A stretch of 64,000 nucleotides of DNA from Pusillimonas sp. UBA3987 (lineage in GTDB: Bacteria; Pseudomonadota; Gammaproteobacteria; Burkholderiales; Burkholderiaceae_B): positions 156,867-220,866 of the forward strand of contig DGCD01000014.1 of assembly GCA_002384935.1 (NCBI GenBank). Direction: 5' to 3'. How positions within the stretch are numbered: position 1 is the first letter of the stretch; each line of letters begins with the position of its first letter. The translations under genes were made by a program, and so were the position numbers. Shown piece by piece: positions 51,505 to 59,682 of the stretch. The notes under the pieces are model-generated. The model searched no databases and was not told the DNA's origin. It worked only from the letters and a program-made list of their open reading frames with translations.

Positions 51505-52359
51505 ATGGACATCGCACGCTACCCCGCGCAGGAACCGTTCAACGAAAACATGGTCAAGTACCATGCCTATCTTCTTGAAAGGGCCGGTAACCTAAGCCCC
51601 ATTGAAATCGATTACGGCAGTGATCCCTACCAGAGCGTCGGCATTTTCCCCGCCGAAAACCCCGATGGCCGCGTACTCCTTTTCTTTCACGGAGGCGGCT
51701 GGACCAACGGCTATAAGGAATGGATGTACTTTATGGCACCAGCCCTTAACGCCCTGGGTATCACCTTCGTTTCAGCCGGTTATCGATTGGCGCCGAACCA
51801 CCTGTTCCCGGTTGGCTTTCAAGACTGCGCCCGTGCCCTCGATTGGGTGGGCAAAAATATCCATGCCTACGGCGCAGACCCCGAAAAAATTTTCGTAAGC
51901 GGCCATTCAGCAGGCGGACATTACGCGGCCCTTCTGGCCGTAGTCCGGGAGGCCGTACCCGGTATGTCGTGTTCCGCCCATGTGAGGGGCTGCGCGCCCC
52001 TCTCGGGCATTTACTATTTTGGTGAGAATGCCGGCATGGCGGTTCGACCGCGCTTCCTGGGCGTGCCCGGAACGCAAACTGATGACGCCGCCTCGCCCCT
52101 GAAGCATCTGAAACCCGGACTCCCCCCCTTTTTACTGACGTGGGGAGAGGAAGACTTCCCGCATTTGAAACGCCAGGGGCAGGAAATGGCGGCAGCACTC
52201 AAAAAACACGAAATTCCGGTTGAAACACTTGAGTTGCCCGGATGCAATCACTTTACCGCCAGTTATGCTGCGGGCGACGTAAACGGACTATGGCCAACCA
52301 CCTTCGATAAATGGTCTGGCACGCTGGCGGAAACGGCCGCCTCACGCGCAAGGTCGTAA
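51505..52359 (+). CDS. Alpha/beta hydrolase, formamidase/HSL-like
   Basis: 284 residues. Oxyanion-hole motif HGGGW (62-66), nucleophile GHSAGG (Ser135), an Asp in TWGEEDFP and His in GCNHFTA complete the triad. The layout resembles kynurenine formamidases and hormone-sensitive-lipase-like carboxylesterases. In NicX pathways an alpha/beta hydrolase (NicD/PicE) removes formate from N-formylmaleamate. This gene is placed to do that, but it is of a different subfamily, so the role is inference. It ends one base before the stop of the convergent lyase gene. Confidence 0.88.
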   Translation: MDIARYPAQEPFNENMVKYHAYLLERAGNLSPIEIDYGSDPYQSVGIFPAENPDGRVLLFFHGGGWTNGYKEWMYFMAPALNALGITFVSAGYRLAPNHLFPVGFQDCARALDWVGKNIHAYGADPEKIFVSGHSAGGHYAALLAVVREAVPGMSCSAHVRGCAPLSGIYYFGENAGMAVRPRFLGVPGTQTDDAASPLKHLKPGLPPFLLTWGEEDFPHLKRQGQEMAAALKKHEIPVETLELPGCNHFTASYAAGDVNGLWPTTFDKWSGTLAETAASRARS

Positions 52360-53292
52360 CTACATACACGCAACTGAATCGGGCACGGGATACCGCCGTG
52401 TATGCGGCCCCGCCTTCATCACCTGGCCAGGTACCTCGTGTCCGATGATTTCCGGCAGCAAACGCGCAATTTCCAACAGCGGCTCCAGTGCCACGCCCGT
52501 GTCGTACCCCATGGCCTCCAGCATGTGCACCATGTCTTCAGTACAAACATTACCGCTGGCGCCGGGCGCATAAGGGCAGCCCCCCAGCCCGCCCAGCGAT
52601 GCATCAAAACGATCAACCCCCGCACTCAACGCCGCAAGCACATTTGGCAGCCCCATTGCGCGCGTGTCATGGAAATGCAGCGTTAATACCAAAGACGGCC
52701 AGCGCTTGCGTACACGCTCACATAGCGCTCGCACCTGCGTGGGGTTGGCCACACCGGTCGTATCGCAAAGGCTCACGCCCTGAATGCCCATATCAACGTA
52801 ACGCTGAATCAGATCCATCACTCGGTCGGCCGGCACGTCGCCCTCGAAAGGACAGCCGAAAGCCGTAGACACCGAGGCGTTCAACATCGCCTTGCCATCC
52901 ACAAAATCCGCCACTTTCTGGAACTGCTCCAGCGATTGTTCCGGCGTCATGCGGATATTGGCCAGGTTGTGCGTGCGGCTGGCCGACATGAACAGATTTA
53001 TTTCATCTACATTGCAATCCAGCGCCCGCTCACAACCGCGCACATTCGGCACCAGCGCAGCATAAATCACGCCGGGCACGCGATCGATCTGGCTCATTAC
53101 CGCCTCGGCATCGGCCAGATTCGGAATCGCCTTGGGCGACGTAAACGAGGTGACCTCGATCTTGGCCAGACCCGTTCTGCTGAGTGCATTGATCAACTCG
53201 ACTTTCTGTTCGGTCGGCACGAATTTGGCCTCAATCTGAAACCCGTCGCGCACCGACACTTCCTGTATGTAAATACGTTGTGATTCTTGCAT
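52360..53292 (-). CDS. Hydroxymethylglutaryl-CoA lyase-like enzyme
   Basis: 310 residues, DRE-TIM metallolyase. EVSVRDGFQ (Arg15-Asp16), TLHFHDT (metal His pair) and the HMG-CoA lyase signature GLGGCPYAPGASGN with the catalytic Cys are present. It should cleave a 3-hydroxy-3-methylacyl-CoA such as HMG-CoA or a citramalyl-CoA-like ester. It lies 29 bp after a CaiB-type CoA-transferase, which would activate the free acid first. This couple is common in Burkholderiales; the acid is unknown. Confidence 0.92.
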   Translation of the reverse strand: MQESQRIYIQEVSVRDGFQIEAKFVPTEQKVELINALSRTGLAKIEVTSFTSPKAIPNLADAEAVMSQIDRVPGVIYAALVPNVRGCERALDCNVDEINLFMSASRTHNLANIRMTPEQSLEQFQKVADFVDGKAMLNASVSTAFGCPFEGDVPADRVMDLIQRYVDMGIQGVSLCDTTGVANPTQVRALCERVRKRWPSLVLTLHFHDTRAMGLPNVLAALSAGVDRFDASLGGLGGCPYAPGASGNVCTEDMVHMLEAMGYDTGVALEPLLEIARLLPEIIGHEVPGQVMKAGPHTRRYPVPDSVACM

Positions 53293-53321
53293 ATCCTTTT
53301 CCTGTTTCAGGCGTTAAACGC

Positions 53322-54533
53322 TTAAGCCAAACCTGCCTGTTTCATTTTTTCGTACTGTTCGGGCGTGACACCGATCGATTCCAGCACTTCACACGTGTGC
53401 GCACCCAATTCGGGGCCCAACCAGCGGGTACGACCCGGGGTTTGGCTCAACTTCGGCACAATGCCGGGCAAGTCTATGGAGGCGCCATCGGGCATTTCAA
53501 AACGCTGAATCATCTCACGCGCCTGATAGTGCGCGTCTTCACAAATGTCCTTGGCGGTATAGATACGCCCGCAAGGTACCGATGCGGCATCGAGGGTATC
53601 CAGAACATACTGCAACGCATTCTGCGCAGCCCAATCGCCAATCACGCCATCGAGCATTTCGGTGTGCCGCACGCGGCCATCGTTATGTTCAAGCTCGGGA
53701 TCCCCGGCCAGATCGGGCCGCCCAATCGCATTCATTAACCGCTTGAAAATACCGTCGCCGTTGCCGGCGATTGCCACATAGCTGCCGTCTTCACACAAGT
53801 ACGTATTGGAAGGCACGATACCGGGTAGCGCTGCACCGGTTCGCTCGCGGATGGTACCCGTGGCGGCGTATTCCGGAACCAGGCTTTCCATCACGGCAAA
53901 CACGGCCTCATACAAAGCGACGTCGATAAACTGGCCCTGGCCTTTATTGGCCTTGATATGATAAAGCGCCATCAACGCACCCACCACGCCATACAAGGAA
54001 GCCAGGGTGTCGCCCAGGCTAACCCCTGTGCGCACCGGCGCCCGGTCGGGATAACCCGTTACGTAGCGCAAGCCCCCCATGCATTCGGCAATCGCCGCAA
54101 ACCCGGGTTTCTGGCTATACGGACCGGTTTGCCCATAACCGGAAATACGCACCATCACCAGTGCCGGATTCAATTCAGACAACGTTTCCCAGCCCAACCC
54201 CCACTTTTCCAGCGTGCCGGGACGGAAATTTTCAATCACGATGTCGGCCTCGGCCACCAATTGGCGCACCATTTCCTGTGCCTGCGGATTTTTCAGATCG
54301 AGCGTAACCGACTTCTTGTTGCGGCTTTGCACATACCACCATAACGACGTGCCGTTGTGCAATTTGCGCCAGGTGCGCAAAGGATCCCCCTTTCCCGGGG
54401 GTTCGATTTTGATCACTTCAGCACCAAACTGGGCCAGCAAGGTGCTGGCATAAGGGCCGGCAATCAGAGAACCCAACTCCAGTACCTTGACGCCTTCCAG
54501 CGCCATGGGAGTTTCCTGCTTATCCTGCGTCAT
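53322..54533 (-). CDS. CaiB/BaiF-family CoA-transferase
   Basis: 403 residues, class III CoA-transferase. The N-terminal VLELGSLIAGPYASTLLAQFGAEVIKIE and the LDLKNPQAQE block are typical. The catalytic Asp is expected in the TGVSLGDTLASLYG segment near residue 170. It transfers CoA from succinyl-CoA or similar to a carboxylate. It is divergent from a LysR gene and cotranscribed with the lyase. Confidence 0.93.
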   Translation of the reverse strand: MTQDKQETPMALEGVKVLELGSLIAGPYASTLLAQFGAEVIKIEPPGKGDPLRTWRKLHNGTSLWWYVQSRNKKSVTLDLKNPQAQEMVRQLVAEADIVIENFRPGTLEKWGLGWETLSELNPALVMVRISGYGQTGPYSQKPGFAAIAECMGGLRYVTGYPDRAPVRTGVSLGDTLASLYGVVGALMALYHIKANKGQGQFIDVALYEAVFAVMESLVPEYAATGTIRERTGAALPGIVPSNTYLCEDGSYVAIAGNGDGIFKRLMNAIGRPDLAGDPELEHNDGRVRHTEMLDGVIGDWAAQNALQYVLDTLDAASVPCGRIYTAKDICEDAHYQAREMIQRFEMPDGASIDLPGIVPKLSQTPGRTRWLGPELGAHTCEVLESIGVTPEQYEKMKQAGLA

Positions 54534-54675
54534 AGCTTCCTCTTGTTTACGCTTTCCATAATGATCCCGTTAAGCGAACCGGGCTGTAAAGCGGCTATTT
54601 TCGATGCCATCATCGTATTTTGCGATCACAAACAGTAAAATACCTTAGTTATTTCTCTTATTATCGTTTTTCACT

Positions 54676-55566
54676 ATGGCATTGGATCCAAAATCACTCC
54701 AGCTTTTCATCCGTGTCATTCAGGCCGGCACGATCAGCGCGGCAGCAAAACAGGAGCATATCGCAGCAGCAGCGCTCAGCCGACGCATCAGCGACCTTGA
54801 AGAACAAGTCGGTATCCCACTGGTGGAGCGTAGCAACAAGGGGTTGAAAGCCACGCCGGCCGGTCACGCACTCATTGATCGCGCGCACCGTATCCTGAAC
54901 GACCTGGGCGCATTGCAAACCCACCTTCAGGTTTACGGATCAGGCGAAAAAGGCTATCTCCGGATTCACGCCAACCTGTCGGCCATCAGTCAGTTTCTAC
55001 CTGCAGAACTGGGCGCCTTTCTAAGAAGCCACCCCAACATCCAAATTGATCTAGCCGAACGCACCAGTACCGACATTGCACAGGCCGTAGCAGAAAACGC
55101 CGCAGACATTGGTGTGCTGGTCATGGACGAACCGATTAAAGACCTGACCTATTTACCTTATCGCTCCGACGAACTGGTCATTATTACCTCACGTCATCAT
55201 CCGCTTGCCAAACGCCGCAAGGTTCGATTTGAAGAAACGCTGGACTTCCCTTACGTTGGGTTGCCGCAAGGCAGCCAGATGAACCTGCAACTGGCCCGTT
55301 CCGCCCTGGCCCTGAACCGGATCTGGCGTTGCCGCTTCCAGGTCTCCGGTTACGGCGCCCTATGTTTAATGGTTGAAGCAGATCTGGGTGCGGGTGTGTT
55401 ACCCCGCCGGGTAGCGCAAACGCAGGCAAAAGCCCTGCAAATTCATGTGCTGGAATTGAATGAGCCATGGGCCAAACGGCAACTGCATTTATGTATCCGG
55501 TCTCATGCCTCTTTATCGCCGGCGGCAAAATTACTGGTGTCGCATATGACACCTGAACCGGCATAA
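54676..55566 (+). CDS. LysR-family transcriptional regulator
   Basis: 296 residues with N-terminal HTH (SLQLFIRVIQAGTISAAAKQEHIAAAALSRRISDLEEQVG) and a periplasmic-binding-like sensor domain. The 142-bp divergent spacer to the CoA-transferase contains TATTTT and AAAATA arms 15 bases apart, a possible binding site. The regulator ends at a bidirectional terminator shared with rpsQ, so it marks the right-hand end of the catabolic island. Confidence 0.93.
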   Translation: MALDPKSLQLFIRVIQAGTISAAAKQEHIAAAALSRRISDLEEQVGIPLVERSNKGLKATPAGHALIDRAHRILNDLGALQTHLQVYGSGEKGYLRIHANLSAISQFLPAELGAFLRSHPNIQIDLAERTSTDIAQAVAENAADIGVLVMDEPIKDLTYLPYRSDELVIITSRHHPLAKRRKVRFEETLDFPYVGLPQGSQMNLQLARSALALNRIWRCRFQVSGYGALCLMVEADLGAGVLPRRVAQTQAKALQIHVLELNEPWAKRQLHLCIRSHASLSPAAKLLVSHMTPEPA

Positions 55567-55568
55567 AA

Positions 55569-55604
55569 AAAAGCCAGGCCTGCAAAAATGCAGCCCTGGC
55601 TTTT
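55569..55604. terminator. Bidirectional terminator between lysR and rpsQ
   Basis: AAAAGCCAGG / CCTGGCTTTT arms with an inner CTGCA / TGCAG stem and one mismatch. The minus strand gives eight T after the stem, so it should end the rplC-to-rpsQ transcript strongly; the plus strand gives four T for lysR. It lies only about 20 bp past the rpsQ stop, where an intact S10-spc cluster would continue to rplN. Confidence 0.9.
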
Positions 55605-55622
55605 CACGGGACGACAACGCGT

Positions 55623-55901
55623 TTAAATAACGCGTGCAGCCTCGATCAGACGAGTAACCGTCCAGGCTTTATCGCGGCTGATAGGACGACCTTCAGCAAT
55701 TTCGACGATATCGCCTTCGTTGAACTGATTGGTTTCGTCGTGCGCTTTGTACTTGCCGGAACGAATCACAATCTTGCCGTAAACAGGATGCTTAACGCGA
55801 CGCTCTACGCGAACGACAACGGTTTTATCCATCTTGTTGCTGACAACTTTGCCAACCAGAGTACGCTGGCGCTTGGCTGTGGTGTTTTGAGTTTCGCTCA
55901 T
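55623..55901 (-). CDS. rpsQ: 30S ribosomal protein S17
   Basis: 92 residues (RTLVGKVVSNKMDKTVVVRVERRVKHPVYGK), an OB-fold primary 16S rRNA binder. Here it is the last gene of the S10 segment and is followed by a strong terminator rather than rplN. Confidence 0.99.
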   Translation of the reverse strand: MSETQNTTAKRQRTLVGKVVSNKMDKTVVVRVERRVKHPVYGKIVIRSGKYKAHDETNQFNEGDIVEIAEGRPISRDKAWTVTRLIEAARVI

Positions 55902-55902
55902 A

Positions 55903-56094
55903 TTACTTTCCTGCCTTCTCAGTCATGACGGTACGAACACGCGCGATGTCGCGACGTACTTTGCCCAACTGACTGGTGTTGGAGAGTTGCTGAGTAGCAC
56001 GCTGCATGCGCAGACCAAACTGTGCCTTGAGCAGGCTCTCGAGCTCTGTCTGGAGCTCATTCTTTTCCTTGGAACGGAGTTCGCTGGCTTTCAT
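55903..56094 (-). CDS. rpmC: 50S ribosomal protein L29
   Basis: 63 residues (MKASELRSKEKNELQTELESLLKAQFGLRMQ), a two-helix protein near the exit tunnel that helps dock trigger factor and SRP. It ends one base before the rpsQ start. Confidence 0.98.
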   Translation of the reverse strand: MKASELRSKEKNELQTELESLLKAQFGLRMQRATQQLSNTSQLGKVRRDIARVRTVMTEKAGK

Positions 56095-56105
56095 AACGTT
56101 TCTCC

Positions 56106-56522
56106 TTAAGCACCGATACGACGGCTGACGAACGTCGTGGAAATCGGCAACTTGGCCGCGGCCAGGCGGAACGCTTCACGCGCCAACTCTTCGCTGACAC
56201 CTTCCATTTCGTAAATCACCTTGCCGGGTTGAATTTCAGCGACCCAGTATTCCGGATTACCCTTACCATTACCCATACGCACTTCAGCAGGCTTGCGGGA
56301 AATGGGTTTGTCGGGGAATACACGAATCCAGATACGGCCACCACGTTTAATACGACGGTTGATCGCACGACGAGCGGCTTCGATTTGGCGAGCCGTTAAA
56401 CGGCCACGGCCTGTTGCTTTAAGGCCGAACTCACCAAACGACACCTGTGCACCGCGCGTAGCCAGACCGGTATTGCGGCCTTTCTGCTCTTTGCGGTATT
56501 TCCTGCGTGACGGTTGCAACAT
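56106..56522 (-). CDS. rplP: 50S ribosomal protein L16
   Basis: 138 residues (MLQPSRRKYRKEQKGRN) with the L16 signature segments GRLTARQIEAARRAI and the basic loop reaching the A and P sites. Canonical place between rpsC and rpmC. Confidence 0.99.
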   Translation of the reverse strand: MLQPSRRKYRKEQKGRNTGLATRGAQVSFGEFGLKATGRGRLTARQIEAARRAINRRIKRGGRIWIRVFPDKPISRKPAEVRMGNGKGNPEYWVAEIQPGKVIYEMEGVSEELAREAFRLAAAKLPISTTFVSRRIGA

Positions 56523-56524
56523 AA

Positions 56525-57307
56525 TTATTCTCCTTCAGCTGGTGCTGCTGTTGCAGCATCAGACTTGCGAGGCCCGCGACCACGCGCCGGACGACGACCC
56601 TCAGGACGCTCGCCGCGAGGACGACGTGAACGACGTTCTTCATCGCGCGGTGCGGCTGCTTCAGGAGGCATTTCGCCGTTAGGCAACATGTCGCCCTTAT
56701 AGACCCAGACTTTGATACCGATAATGCCGTAGGTTGTAGCGGCTTCGGAAGTGCCGTAGTCGATGTTGGCGCGCAGTGTGTGCAGGGGCACACGGCCTTC
56801 GCGATACCATTCGGTACGGGCAATTTCAATACCGTTCAAACGACCCGAGCTCATGATTTTCACGCCTTGCGCACCAAGGCGCATGGCATTTTGCATGGCT
56901 CGCTTCATGGCGCGGCGGAACTGGATACGTTTCTCCAGTTGCTGCGCAATGGAATCGGCGATCAGTTGAGCGTCGGTTTCAGGCTTGCGGATTTCCTCGA
57001 TGTTCACGTGCACAGGCACGCCCATCAAGCGCTGCAGATCGGCTTTCAGATTTTCGATGTCCTCGCCGCGCTTGCCGATCACGACACCCGGACGAGCCGA
57101 GTAAACCGTGATACGGGCATTTTTGGCAGGACGCTCGATAATAACTCGACCGACCGAAGCGGATTTCAATTTCTTCTTCAGGTACTCGCGCACGCGGATA
57201 TCGTCGGCAAGCATACCGCCGAAAGCCTTATCGTCGGCGTACCAACGAGAAGTCCAGTTACGATTGACCGCGAGGCGGAACCCGGTTGGGTGTACTTTCT
57301 GTCCCAT
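56525..57307 (-). CDS. rpsC: 30S ribosomal protein S3
   Basis: 260 residues: KH domain (PGVVIGKRGEDIENLK) and C-terminal domain (SSGRLNGIEIARTEW). An extra tail of about 45 residues after the usual end is rich in Arg, Pro, Glu and Ala, longer than in E. coli S3 (233 residues). S3 lines the mRNA entry channel. The tail is probably disordered. Confidence 0.99.
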   Translation of the reverse strand: MGQKVHPTGFRLAVNRNWTSRWYADDKAFGGMLADDIRVREYLKKKLKSASVGRVIIERPAKNARITVYSARPGVVIGKRGEDIENLKADLQRLMGVPVHVNIEEIRKPETDAQLIADSIAQQLEKRIQFRRAMKRAMQNAMRLGAQGVKIMSSGRLNGIEIARTEWYREGRVPLHTLRANIDYGTSEAATTYGIIGIKVWVYKGDMLPNGEMPPEAAAPRDEERRSRRPRGERPEGRRPARGRGPRKSDAATAAPAEGE

Positions 57308-57316
57308 TGCGACTCC

Positions 57317-57649
57317 TTACGCGCCGACCTTGACCACAATGTGGCAAGTCTGTTTCTCGATGCGGTTACCGCGGCCTTTTGCACGGGCCGAGAAACGTTT
57401 CAATGACTCAGCCTTGTCGACATAGATTGTCGTGACTTTCAGTTCATCGATATCGGCGCCGTCATTGTGTTCGGCGTTGGCGATCGCGGACTCCAGGGCT
57501 TTCTTCAAGATGCCCGCGGCTTTTTTTGGCGTAAACGTAAGAATATTAAGCGCCTGGGCAACCGACTTGCCGCGGATCATGTCCGCAACCAGACGTGCTT
57601 TTTGCGCAGAAATACGAACGCCACGAATATTTGCTGTAGTTTCCATCAC
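57317..57649 (-). CDS. rplV: 50S ribosomal protein L22
   Basis: 110 residues (ANIRGVRISAQKARLVADMIRGK) with the long beta-hairpin that lines the exit tunnel (residues around 80-100, GRGNRIEKQTCH). It starts immediately after the rpsS stop. Confidence 0.99.
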   Translation of the reverse strand: MMETTANIRGVRISAQKARLVADMIRGKSVAQALNILTFTPKKAAGILKKALESAIANAEHNDGADIDELKVTTIYVDKAESLKRFSARAKGRGNRIEKQTCHIVVKVGA

Positions 57650-57925
57650 TTACCTCTTGGACTTTTTGTCCGCTGCGTGCCCTTTGAACGTACGGGTCAG
57701 CGCGAACTCGCCGAGCTTGTGACCGACCATGTTCTCGTTGATGTAAACGGGAACATGCTGGCGGCCATTGTGCACAGCAATCGTCAGCCCAATGAATTCG
57801 GGCAGGATGGTGGAACGGCGCGACCAGGTTTTGATCGGCTTCTTGTCTTTGCCCTCGACTGCGGCATCTACTTTCTTGAGCAGATGCGCATCGACAAATG
57901 GGCCTTTTTTGATAGAACGTGCCAT
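57650..57925 (-). CDS. rpsS: 30S ribosomal protein S19
   Basis: 91 residues (MARSIKKGPFVDAHLLKKV) with the S19 signature GHKLGEFALTRTFKGH. It sits in the 30S head beside S13. Confidence 0.99.
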   Translation of the reverse strand: MARSIKKGPFVDAHLLKKVDAAVEGKDKKPIKTWSRRSTILPEFIGLTIAVHNGRQHVPVYINENMVGHKLGEFALTRTFKGHAADKKSKR

Positions 57926-57937
57926 TTAGTTCGCCCC

Positions 57938-58765
57938 TTACTTGCGCTTGCGACGCGAGACAATCATGTTGTCTGTGCGCTTGTTACGACGAGTACGATA
58001 GCCCTTCGACGGTGTGCCCCATGGGCTAACCGGCTCGCGGCCCTCGCCAGTACGTCCCTCACCACCACCATGCGGGTGATCAATCGGATTCATTGCCACA
58101 CCACGTACGGTTGGGCGGATACCGCGCCAACGCATGGCACCGGCTTTACCGATTTGACGCAAGCTGTGTTCTTCATTACCCACTTCACCAATGGTTGCGC
58201 GACAATCGATATGAACGCGACGAACCTCACCGGAACGCAGGCGAACCTGGGCGTAAACCCCTTCGCGCGCCAGCAGAACCGCTGACGAACCGGCTGAGCG
58301 CGCCATTTGCGCACCTTTGCCGGGTTGCATTTCGATGCAGTGAATAGTGGAACCGACTGGAATATTGCGGATAGGCAAAGTATTACCGGCACGGATAGGT
58401 GCATCTTTACCGGACAACAATGTGCTACCGACTTCCAGGCCGCGGGGCGCAATGATGTAGCGGCGCTCGCCATCGGCGTAGCACAGCAATGCAAGATGCG
58501 CAGTACGGTTCGGGTCGTATTCCAGACGCTCTACCTTGGCAACGATACCGTCTTTGTTGCGACGGAAGTCGACAATACGGTAATGCTGCTTGTGGCCGCC
58601 TCCACGGTGACGTACCGTGATGTGACCATTGTTGTTACGACCGGATCCGCGCTTTTTCTTTTCCAGCAGACCTTCGAATGGGCCGCCCTTGTGCAACTGG
58701 GGCGACACCACCTTGATCATGCCGCGACGGCCTGCCGAGGTTGGCTTGACTTTTACGAGTGCCAT
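57938..58765 (-). CDS. rplB: 50S ribosomal protein L2
   Basis: 275 residues. The L2 signature RPTVRGVAMNPIDHPHGGGEGR carries the universally conserved histidine near the peptidyl-transferase centre. OB and SH3-like domains are intact. It lies one base after the rplW stop. Confidence 0.99.
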   Translation of the reverse strand: MALVKVKPTSAGRRGMIKVVSPQLHKGGPFEGLLEKKKRGSGRNNNGHITVRHRGGGHKQHYRIVDFRRNKDGIVAKVERLEYDPNRTAHLALLCYADGERRYIIAPRGLEVGSTLLSGKDAPIRAGNTLPIRNIPVGSTIHCIEMQPGKGAQMARSAGSSAVLLAREGVYAQVRLRSGEVRRVHIDCRATIGEVGNEEHSLRQIGKAGAMRWRGIRPTVRGVAMNPIDHPHGGGEGRTGEGREPVSPWGTPSKGYRTRRNKRTDNMIVSRRKRK

Positions 58766-59062
58766 TTAGTTCACCTCCGTAAAGTCGAGTTCCTGGCCTT
58801 CTTTGAGCGAGACATAAGCCTTGCGCTCATTGCGACGGCGACCAATGAAACGGCCAAAGCGCTTTTCCTTGCCCTTGCGATTCAGAACCTGTACAGATTC
58901 AACCTCAACCTTGAAGAGCAATTCAACGGCAGCCTTGATTTCCGGCTTGGTGGCGTCAGCGGCGACGCGGAAAGCGACTTGCTGATTTTGTTCGGCGACC
59001 TGGGTGGCTTTTTCAGTAACCACGGGTGCCAGAATAATTTGCATTAAGCGTTCGGCGTTCAT
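58766..59062 (-). CDS. rplW: 50S ribosomal protein L23
   Basis: 98 residues (RLMQIILAPVVTEKATQVAE) with the loop segment RKGKEKRFGRFIGRR. It docks trigger factor at the tunnel exit. It overlaps rplD by four bases (ATGA). Confidence 0.99.
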   Translation of the reverse strand: MNAERLMQIILAPVVTEKATQVAEQNQQVAFRVAADATKPEIKAAVELLFKVEVESVQVLNRKGKEKRFGRFIGRRRNERKAYVSLKEGQELDFTEVN

Positions 59063-59679
59063 CCCAACATCTCCTCGAGTTGAGCGATAGCCGACTTGGT
59101 GATCAACACTTGCTTGTAGTGGATCAGCGAAAGCGGATCGGCATAACGCGGTTCAACTACCGCAACGTGTGGCAGGTTGCGCGTAGCGAGATAAACGTTT
59201 TCGTCGAGCGCATCAGTGATGATCAGAACCGACTCGAGACCCATACCCTTGAGCTTGGCGGCTGCCTGCTTGGTTTTGGGGGTGTCGAGCTGGAATGAAT
59301 CAACAACGGCGATACGACCTTCACGAGCTAACTGGGAAAGAATCGCACGAATACCGGCGCGATACATTTTCTTGTTAACCTTGTGACTGAAGTTCTCGTC
59401 TGGCGAGTTCGGGAATGCACGGCCACCTCCACGCCAGATAGGCGAGGAAGTCATACCGGCACGGGCACGACCCGTTCCCTTTTGACGCCAGGGCTTCTTG
59501 GTGCTGTGCTTGACTTCAGCGCGATCTTTCTGGGCGCGGTTGCCACTGCGGGCATTGGCCTGGAAGGCCACCACAACCTGATGAACCAGCGCTTCGTTGA
59601 AGTCGCGACCGAAAACCGTGTCGGGCGCAGCAACGGTAGAGGCCGATTGGCCTTGATCGTTCAGGAGCTTGAGTTCCAT
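59059..59679 (-). CDS. rplD: 50S ribosomal protein L4
   Basis: 206 residues with the extended loop (KKPWRQKGTGRARAGMTSSPIWRGGG) that narrows the exit tunnel. In E. coli L4 also represses the S10 operon by acting on its leader; the leader here is new because rpsJ has been separated (see the region ahead of rplC). Confidence 0.99.
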   Translation of the reverse strand: MELKLLNDQGQSASTVAAPDTVFGRDFNEALVHQVVVAFQANARSGNRAQKDRAEVKHSTKKPWRQKGTGRARAGMTSSPIWRGGGRAFPNSPDENFSHKVNKKMYRAGIRAILSQLAREGRIAVVDSFQLDTPKTKQAAAKLKGMGLESVLIITDALDENVYLATRNLPHVAVVEPRYADPLSLIHYKQVLITKSAIAQLEEMLG

Positions 59680-59682
59680 TGA

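Noticed and set aside
28614..55622. The catabolic island as an integrative or conjugative element, or a composite transposon
   Set aside because: No integrase, transposase, relaxase, tRNA target, terminal inverted repeat or direct repeat was found at or inside the edges.
57467..58285. A 272-codon plus-strand open frame opposite rplV, rpsS and rplB
   Set aside because: It crosses three certain ribosomal genes antisense and is not a plausible protein.
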